This document shows positions 56,962-64,000 of a DNA stretch of 64,000 nucleotides, piece after piece. Below the pieces are notes generated by a model. The model did not search any database, had not been told where the DNA came from, and worked only from the letters and a program-made list of their open reading frames with translations. This DNA comes from Gnetum montanum (lineage: Eukaryota > Streptophyta > Gnetopsida > Gnetales > Gnetaceae), in the NCBI GenBank assembly GCA_015680685.1, contig MNCI01007802.1:432066-496065 (forward strand), read 5' to 3'. Position 1 is the first letter of the stretch. Each line of letters opens with the position of its first letter. The position numbers and the translations under genes are program-made.

Positions 56962-57657
56962 CATTTCTAATTTTTAGCGATAGAGTGAATGCCCATGGTA
57001 TGTTTTTGAGCAGTTGTACAAAAAATTTACTTGGTTGAACTATACTTGGGCACAGTTCATGTTCGAAAATAAAGATCAAGATTATTTTTCATCATTGCAG
57101 CATCCACTTAGTTTTACTCTTTTAGTTAGCATAGTTTTTACTATTTTCTTAGTTTAATCATTTTCATTTCCAGGTACTTTACTTTCTTGTTCATTAGTAA
57201 AGAGAAATGAGTATGACTCATTTCAAGCATTTAAGCTTAATTTTTTGGTAATCCCAGTAGTGTTATTGTTTGGTTCACCTAGTAGCATAACACTTGGTAA
57301 CCCAGTAATGCCTACATAAGTGCAAGACATGCACGGTAAGCTAGGACCAAATGCTCATCACTCTAGGCTAGGGTAGATTCACATTACCATCATTACATAG
57401 CCTTAGGACTATATTTCATTCTCCACTATGTTTATCGCTAGGAGTAAAACGGGCCTAAAAACATCAATTATCATATGCCTCATGTTGAACTAAACCATAT
57501 GTGACAAAGCTACCACTAGTCCAAGTGGGAAGATAATGTCCTGTGATCAATGCTTAATAATATAGATGCCATAACTAGTCCCATTTGCGAAACCGACCCA
57601 GATCATTCTTGAATGCTTGTGATTCATATGGCTGGGTGTAGGAACACCTTCTGCTCA
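56962..57657 (+). mobile_element. LTR-e', 5'-truncated
   Basis: Counterpart of LTR-e from about 23,310 on. The first 270 bp or so, including the promoter position, are lost. PBS remnant TGGTGATGTTGTTAGGGAT at 57,662-57,680. Confidence 0.7.
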
Positions 57658-57823
57658 TCATTGGTGATGTTGTTAGGGATGGTGCTAGCTATATAGATTA
57701 GGTATATCATAAATGATCATTGTTAAGTTATTAACGATTTATTTTTTAGAAAATATTAGCTCACACATGATAAAACCATGTCTCCTTCACATAAGATTAA
57801 TAATGCATCATATGAATATCTCT

Positions 57824-58018
57824 CTACCTTAGTTGCCCATCTTGGTAAAAGATGAAGGGAAATTCAAGATAATAAGGATCCTGATGAGCATATGAAATCC
57901 TTGCTTGCATTGGCATACTCCAATCTCCTTCATCACTTACTCTGTCATTTCCTCTTTTTGATTCTTTGGTAGGTGAGGATTTTTCTTTGGTTGAAGCCAT
58001 GTTGTGATTTTCAAACAT
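57824..58018 (-). pseudogene. gag N-terminal remnant of LTR-f' element
   Basis: MASTKEKSSPTKESKRG begins at 58,000. ISYAHQDPYYLEFPF is conserved. It meets the opposing plus-strand gag start (about 57,778). Confidence 0.5.
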
Positions 58019-58122
58019 TTTGGTTAAGTATGCTTAATTGTTTAGAATGATTAAAAACTTAGAGATTCCAGTTTCTGATACAACAAACTTTGTAAAAGTA
58101 ATTACTTAGCATACATTGACAC

Positions 58123-58142
58123 ATCCTCGGCAATGACACCAA
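58123..58142 (-). other. tRNA-Asp-type primer-binding site of LTR-f'
   Basis: Minus strand TTGGTGTCATTGCCGAGGAT: four mismatches to the tRNA-Asp complement, all transitions. Confidence 0.8.
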
Positions 58143-58145
58143 TGA

Positions 58146-59007
58146 TGAGTGATGAAGTAATCCAATAGTCAACCATACAATTCACAAGTGTCCATGCATG
58201 ACTCAATTTTAACCCATGGATGAATCAATGTTAATATGCTAGCAATTGGTTTAAGTCCATGACCATTGTCTTCCCACATGGAGCTAGTGAAGTCTATGTG
58301 TACGGTTTAGCTTGCCATGAGGTATATGATATCTGATGTTGTTCGGTCATCAGTACTCCTAGTAGTCATGGTGAAAATGAAAATGATTTCTAAATCTAAG
58401 TGAAATAAGTAAACAAATCTACCTAGCCTATGGTGATGAGTATCTGTTTTTGATCTTTCACACACACCTTGGGCTTTATGTAACCACTATTGGAATACCA
58501 AGTGTTACACTACTAGGCATACCAAGCAATTACACTTAAGTGCTTGAGACTAGTCATACTCATTCTGTTTACTAATAACAGTAATAGAAAATTACATAGA
58601 AAAGTAAAACATTAACTAAGAATATAGTAAACATAATGCTAAGAGAAAAAAGTAATAGGGAAATGCTACACTGGAAAAAAATAGCTCGATCTTTATTTCT
58701 CGTTAAACTTGTGCCCAAGTACAAAATGTGCAAACAAAAATTCCATTCACTAGACACACCACATTGCGGGCATTCACACTTATAATCACTAAGTATAAAT
58801 TCAATAAATGAAAGTACAAGAGTTCTATTACTATTGTAATAAAAAATTATTAGATTTTGTGCCTAAGTGTTATATTTATAGGGCTGCACACATCCTAAGA
58901 CATCATATCAATAATGATGTATGATGTCAGGTGATATCAAAACAACAACATCATTGATACAACATTGTTGATTTGATGTTGTAATGCCTCAAAATTTGAC
59001 TTTATCA
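58146..59007 (-). mobile_element. LTR-f', minus strand
   Basis: Counterpart of 24,494-25,355, with start TGATAAAGTCAAATTTTGAGG and the TATA-like CCTATAAATATAACACTTAGG. Confidence 0.75.
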
Positions 59008-59018
59008 AGGGTGGTGTT

Positions 59019-59155
59019 GGAACCTTGAAATAATTATAATATAGGTACACCTTAAAATACATAGTTAAATTAGAACTTTATAAGTGAGCATTGCCTACTA
59101 GAACCAAACCCATTACTTTATAGTTAAGGGTCTTACCACTAGGCTAACACCTCAT
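59019..59155 (-). mobile_element. SINE, minus strand, B'
   Basis: Same short B-type form as 25,366-25,503, with A box, B-box-like GGGTTTGGTTCTAGTAGG and the family tail. Confidence 0.7.
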
Positions 59156-60193
59156 TGTTAAACCAAAAATTATTTAGCTATAGGTAACCTTAAACATATA
59201 GGCAACACAATATTTTCATACAATTTAAACAAAATATTATAGTTTCAAATTAACATACCCCCTAGAATCAAACCTATACGAGAACATACTACAAAATCAC
59301 ATTCGCTCATCCAAGGACTCATCTTTAGACTTGTTTAAAAATAAATTCCTAAAGATATAAAACTTGATTCTTCCCAACTTATAGACTAGAAACTAAATTT
59401 AGGTATCTAAAGGTATCATTATATTTTTCTGTAATTTCTATAATATACCATGTTGATTATATGTTTTAGAATGTACACATATGTCTTACAATGTTGACTG
59501 ATTTCTTGAAACTACTTAAGGGGAAGCATATTTTTAAAACTACAAAAAAAATTATATCATTATGTTTTAAAGTGTAAAAACGGAAAGACAAAAAAGGAGG
59601 AGAAAAGAATAATACAAGTAAAACTACTAACATGACCATATTTTAGTACATATCAAACTTGGTAAAGCATTGCATTCAACAATGAGGGTGCTTTTACTTT
59701 GATCACAATTAATTTATAATCATTCTATATAACTTCTTCTAAATTTAAGGCCACCACAACTCCAAGAAATAATCTTTTTACACTGGATCCCATTGGAAGA
59801 AAACTTGGTTGATCTTTCTTAGCTTTTACGAAAACCTTGTTGATCTTTCTTAGCTTTTAGCTAACATCAACCAAATTAATACATTTTAAAACTTGCCTAT
59901 GAGTGTTTATTTGTATGAAAAAACATGGTTCAGACATTGAATTCTTACAAATTCTATATTAAAACCAAAACAAAAATTGAAAAAATTGATATTTGAAACA
60001 AAGAAATATGATAAAATATTTGGGGAAAAATTTGACAATGGGAAACGATTGTGACATATTTCTGAAACAAATAAATGCCAAAGTACATAGAGATCCAACA
60101 AAATTCAAAATCCCCATACTGGATCCTTAAAAAGAATTTAAAGTTTCTACACCAAACCCAAATTTGAAATTCTTATATAGAAACAAGAGTCTA
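59156..60193. other. 3' flank of Miro copy B'
   Basis: Counterpart of 25,504-26,505 but with the 31-bp motif doubled (about 59,800-59,860). No gene. Confidence 0.5.
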
Positions 60194-62223
60194 TCATAAC
60201 CACAATAATTTCTTAGCACAAACGTTGGGACACTTGAATGGCCTTTCAATTTTTCCACATAGTTCAATATTGAAAGATTCTAGATTAGGCACTTCTACTG
60301 CTTCACATTCAAGGTAAGTAACTACACCTATAGCTACAGCTACAACTACAACACTAAGACACACACAAGTTACGGTTTTCTTCACAAATTTAGATTTTTG
60401 TTGCATGTTTCTTTTCTTAGTTTCTATCTATGGAATACTGTTCCTTGTATTTTCAGCTATTTCAATCATCATTTTGAACAAATTTTCAATGTTCCCATGC
60501 TTATTACTACATGCAACAGGGCCAATAATTTCCAAATCCTAACCCATTTTCTTTACTTCTGAGAATGCATTTGCATCACAACCTAGTTTATTCTTTGTTG
60601 CAACAATCATGGAGGGAAAATTGAACCCAGTATTTTCTGTAGTTGCAGTAATTAGAGATAACAATTTTGCAATTTCATTCCATGAGTCTATATCAAAACT
60701 ATCATAAACAAACACACCCACATCATAGGGATTCAAAAATTTTAGATCCTATAGCAAAATATCCAATTCATTTCTTGGAATCTTCCACAGAACTAGAAAT
60801 TTTTCAGTCCTATGATTGATGTTAAACATGTTTGTATGATATGGCTGTGGTTTTTTCTCCTAGAATAGGCTACAACTTAGAGAATTGATCAAGGCAGATT
60901 TTCTAGAGCCTGCTAATCCAAAAACAAAGCACTAAAATGCATTTCTCTCAGAACTATTTCTCTTAATATCAATGCTTCTACTTTGATTGATGCAAAATAT
61001 TATTGCAAGATCCACAGGATACCCAATACAAGTCAAGCATTTCAAGCTTTTCATAGGATCAACCAAAATCATAAGCTGTCATTCGTGAACAAATTCATCC
61101 ATAGAGAAAATCCCAGAACAATCCTTAGAGTCCATGAAAACTTTCTCTTCCCAAGGATTCCACAGTGTAGTGGAGAACAAATTCTAGAGTTCAGTCCAAC
61201 ATAGGGATCCATCACCATCCAAAGAAAAATCTACAAAAGCACACATCAAAAATCCTAAACCCTCTTTAGAGAGCTCCATGTTCTAATCAAGTCTCCATTT
61301 GAACAAACTCCACTGAAAAGTCTCATCCCTGGGCTCAAGATCATCACCATAACCAAACCTTCTAAGAACAGTCCAAACGAATTCCACTTTTCAGTCTTTA
61401 GAAAAATAGAGTGCAAAATCATAAACCCTACAATAGACAAACCATGATCATTATACTCTACTGCAAGTCTCTACAAAATCATTTTCCAAGCTCTTGAAAC
61501 ATTCTTGGGCTGTAGAGAAACCCCAAAATAGGTGAGCTAAAACATCCCTAATTCTTCATTGTTGAGCACTCCATTTACATCCATATCACATATGTTAGTA
61601 ACCGTCCTCAGAGCTCTAGCACAACAGAACCTAAAGTTTTGAATTTCGTGGTCAAAATTGGAAAAACTAGAAATCGAACCATGCTTTGAATAGATCAGTG
61701 TAGGCTCCAAACTTGAGCAAGATTTTTCACTGAGCATCTAATGTACGCCTAGATTTGAGGGTAATCCGCCAACAAAGCATAGGTGAGCTCAGCGAACAGT
61801 CAAGATTCTTTGGGACTACTTGAATTCGAATCTGACTTGTAACAAACTAACATCACCAGACCTTTGAGTTTTAAGGGAAAATCGGGGAAGAAACTAAGAT
61901 TTAAGAGATCCAGAGTCATTGGTTTTGTAGGTGAGAAGGTTTCTGTTTTCTTGTCAAAGCTCTTGTTCAGGAATTGAAGATGAGGATGTGTTGATTAAAA
62001 GTCAAGGGAATGCTATTGATACAAAATTTTGTAGGGAAAAATAGATGAGAAATTATAGTCAGGGTAGTACTCAAGGAATTTTTAGTAGGGGAGAGGATGA
62101 AAAGGAATATTTTGTTTCTCTTGCTACTATAATCATTGAGGCAACTTGTATGAGGCTAGATTTGCCAGTGTTGCTACCTTCTACGAAAACCATGACTACA
62201 TTTTTTGAAATTGTGTCTACCAT
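60194..62223 (-). pseudogene. MIRO: Miro processed pseudogene, copy B' (intact first P-loop)
   Basis: The best-preserved N terminus: MVDTISKNVVMVFVEG followed by an intact P-loop EGSNTGKSSLIQ (about 62,152-62,187). The G3-like IPLTFNQHILIF/INTSSS region is frameshifted (about 61,975-62,015). EF-hand 1 reads DMDVNGVLNNEE and EF-hand 2 SLDGDGSLCW, both B-type. The shared stop is at 60,932-60,934; the second P-loop has Ser in place of Gly. FVYDSFDIDSWNEIA stands at about 60,690. The C-terminal open stretch 60,194-60,406 holds the tail anchor and ends KKLLWL-stop. Other frameshifts and stops make it non-functional. Confidence 0.9.
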
Positions 62224-62929
62224 TATTATGGAAATTTTCTTCAAAGTTGTAGGTCGTAATTTTCTTCAAAGTTGTAGGTGGGTATGGATTCTATGTATGT
62301 TTAATAGGATTCTTATGGAAATTGAAAACTCTATTATTCTTATGGAATTTGAGGACTATGTAAACACCATTCTAGGTGGAGGTGTCAGAATAAATGTTCC
62401 ACTTTTCATAGGTATTGGTTAATTAAAGACCTTATAATAGTTATTTATTATGGTGGTTTAACACTAATTATGGAGCATTAATGCTTCAATGATGAAGGGA
62501 AGCACTAATGCCACTCCATTCAAGGTTATCGTGTCCATAAATATGATTTGTCTATGCCATCAAGGCAACAAATTGAATTAGATGCAAATAAGATCTAATT
62601 AAGAATATTATAATATGTAATTGGTTGAATGTAAATCTTCTTTTTTGTTTGTAGTCTCAATTCAGTTTTCCAATTAAGAATATTGATTTTAACAAAGAAA
62701 AACAACTATGAAAATCAAATGATATAGAAATAGATTTTGGATGTTTAATACGACCAAGAAGATTAATAATCCCTTCCTCAAATTTCTAAAAAAGCAATGA
62801 AAAGGTAAATAACTCTACAAAAAATGGAACTTTAAATTATTCTTCATATTAGACTTCAAACTCATTATGAAATGTTGCCAATCATTTTACACCTAAAGAA
62901 ACTTAGAAAATTTTGACAACCTACCATTT
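62224..62929. other. 5' flank of Miro copy B'
   Basis: It has the B-type GGTAATTTTCTTCAAAGTTGT duplication, slightly altered (62,230-62,275). The 125-codon plus-strand ORF 62,045-62,422 is antisense to Miro and its flank. Confidence 0.5.
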
Positions 62930-64000
62930 TTGACACAATAGGACCATTGTGTGGTCCTTTGCCCTATTTTTGTCTATCATGCAGGAGGCTACACTGTAGT
63001 TTTGGGGGCTCAAGATCCATGTGGGCTACTGTGCGATGCATCAACACTACTGTTCGTAGTTTTTTGTTGCATTTTGAATTCTTGTGGGCTACTATGTTGC
63101 ACTGCGCTCTTGGTCTTCATGGGTTGTTATGTTGTACTATGCTCTGGTAATGACTCTGCAGTGGTTGTAGTGGTCAATAGGGTTTGTGTTGTTCTTGCTA
63201 GTTGGGTGATGGCACCCAATGCTACTACTGCTACTTGCTAGGTGGTTGTAGCTATGGCTGTGTTGGTGGTGGTAGTGGCTAAGGGTTTCTTCTATAGTTG
63301 TTGTCACTGCAGCCACTGCTACGCTTACCTCATTGCTTGGCACTATGGCTAGAGGTGTTGTTCTGAGCCATTGTCATGTAGTTTAGGATTGTAGTGAATG
63401 GCTGGATTCAAGCGTTGCATGTTGTTCTATGTTGTGGTCTAATTTTTCTTTTCATTTATCTAAGTTTGTTCTCCATCATGGAAGTTATTCTAAGTTGCCA
63501 AAAATATATTTCCTTCTACTAAATGATATTTTGATGTATTTTATAAATATTTTGCAGCGTGCTTTATTTTTATTCAAAAGTTGGGGTTTCTACCAAGGTC
63601 TCTGAGCATTAACATGCAAATCCAAAGCTTGGTTCAACCCTAGGGCATTCAAGTTTCTCATGCCTGTTACTATGCTTGGAACTTTATTTTGGTGAAACTA
63701 TCTAGGAACTCTTAGGTTGAGAAGGCTCTCTCCCTTAAAAGTTTTCCAACCCAGAATGCAACTCTAATTATGTGTGCCTAGAGATTTTACTCTAATGTTA
63801 ATGACTTAACATATGATATAATTCCCTATTATGTGGAATTTCCAAATCTTCTACTCAGTTTCTCGTTTGTAGAGAGGGATATTGTGAGTACCCTTGGTCA
63901 AATTATTTTTGACCATAGCATTATCATTAATGAGACTCAACTTTGTTGCTATTGTATCAAACTTGATATAGCTCTTAGGAAGACCTTCTTAACTCTCACA
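62930..64000 (+). mobile_element. LINE-B' 5' part (cut by window end)
   Basis: Presumed 5' UTR (62,930-63,436) and ORF1 remnant. A deletion of about 100 bp at 63,437 removes the ORF1 start codon seen at 29,842 in LINE-B. Confidence 0.75.
63437..64000 (+). pseudogene. LINE-B' ORF1 remnant (5' deleted, 3' beyond window)
   Basis: FHLSKFVLHHGSYSKLPK is read near 63,450-63,505, then SLSINMQIQSLVQP, and from about 63,834 EFPNLLLSFSFVERDIVSTLG to the window end. No start codon remains. Confidence 0.65.

Larger units (their letters stand above)
33981..64000. repeat. Higher-order tandem repeat, copy 2 (cut by window end)
   Basis: This repeats 163 to about 30,410 in the same order and orientation: S' (33,981-44,786), A' (44,787-56,961), B' (56,962-64,000). 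Differences from copy 1 include the normal orientation of the region that is scrambled at 2,932-3,302, a deletion of about 290 bp at 56,961, a deletion of about 100 bp at 63,437, and a templated insertion in the Miro copy near 49,222. The copy continues beyond the window. Confidence 0.95.

Noticed and set aside
62045-62422. 125-codon plus-strand ORF, the longest near the right end
   Set aside because: It is antisense to the Miro N terminus, whose P-loop is read on the minus strand. The plus-strand frame is not kept open in copies A and A'.
163-64000. Classical satellite or centromeric repeat
   Set aside because: The period of about 34 kb and the mosaic of identifiable elements are unlike short-period satellite monomers. 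No short tandem array longer than three units was found.
1-64000. A working multi-gene system (defence locus, biosynthetic cluster, selfish gene pair)
   Set aside because: No intact gene with conserved frame across copies was found. Every recognisable coding region carries stops or frameshifts.

Overview
The window looks like repeat-rich nuclear DNA of a seed plant. It is AT-rich and CpG-poor, and almost everything recognisable in it is decayed mobile DNA of plant type: L1-class LINEs (ORF1 of DUF4283 type, ORF2 with endonuclease and reverse transcriptase), LTR elements whose primer-binding sites match plant tRNA-Asp, and a tRNA-derived SINE family. The species cannot be named from the sequence. 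No intact protein-coding gene was found, and no tRNA or rRNA gene or CRISPR array.

The dominant feature is a long higher-order tandem repeat with a period of about 33.6-34.0 kb. Copy 1 runs from about 163 to 33,980. Copy 2 runs from about 33,981 past the right edge, ending at the equivalent of about position 30,410 of copy 1. Each copy holds three related sub-units. S (short) lacks the Miro block. It has an internally deleted LINE, followed by extra LTR-element debris (about 0.16-10.8 kb and 34.0-44.8 kb). A runs about 10.8-23.0 kb and 44.8-57.0 kb. B runs about 23.0-33.7 kb and 57.0-64.0 kb. A and B share one layout: LTR(+), tRNA-Asp-type PBS, short gag remnants, PBS(-), LTR(-), SINE(-), intronless Miro GTPase pseudogene(-), its 5' flank, LINE(+) truncated at its 3' end, then an 'alpha' block that in one copy ends at a polypurine-like tract and the next LTR. 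A and B differ from each other more than A differs from A' or B from B', so the A/B split predates duplication of the whole 34-kb block.

The only host-gene-derived sequence is the Miro (mitochondrial Rho GTPase) retrocopy, present four times. Each copy covers the whole protein: first GTPase domain, two EF-hands, second GTPase domain and C-terminal tail anchor, with no introns in about 2.03 kb. All four share a stop codon just before the second P-loop, so the gene was already dead or re-purposed before it was amplified. The elements do not cooperate as a working system. They are a fossil nest of elements amplified as a block. The left half of copy 1 also holds a probable assembly error: a 371-bp inverted piece bounded by single N characters.

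Boundaries of LINE 5' ends, LTR ends and sub-unit junctions were placed by eye from alignments among the copies and may be off by tens of bases. Identity figures are eye estimates.
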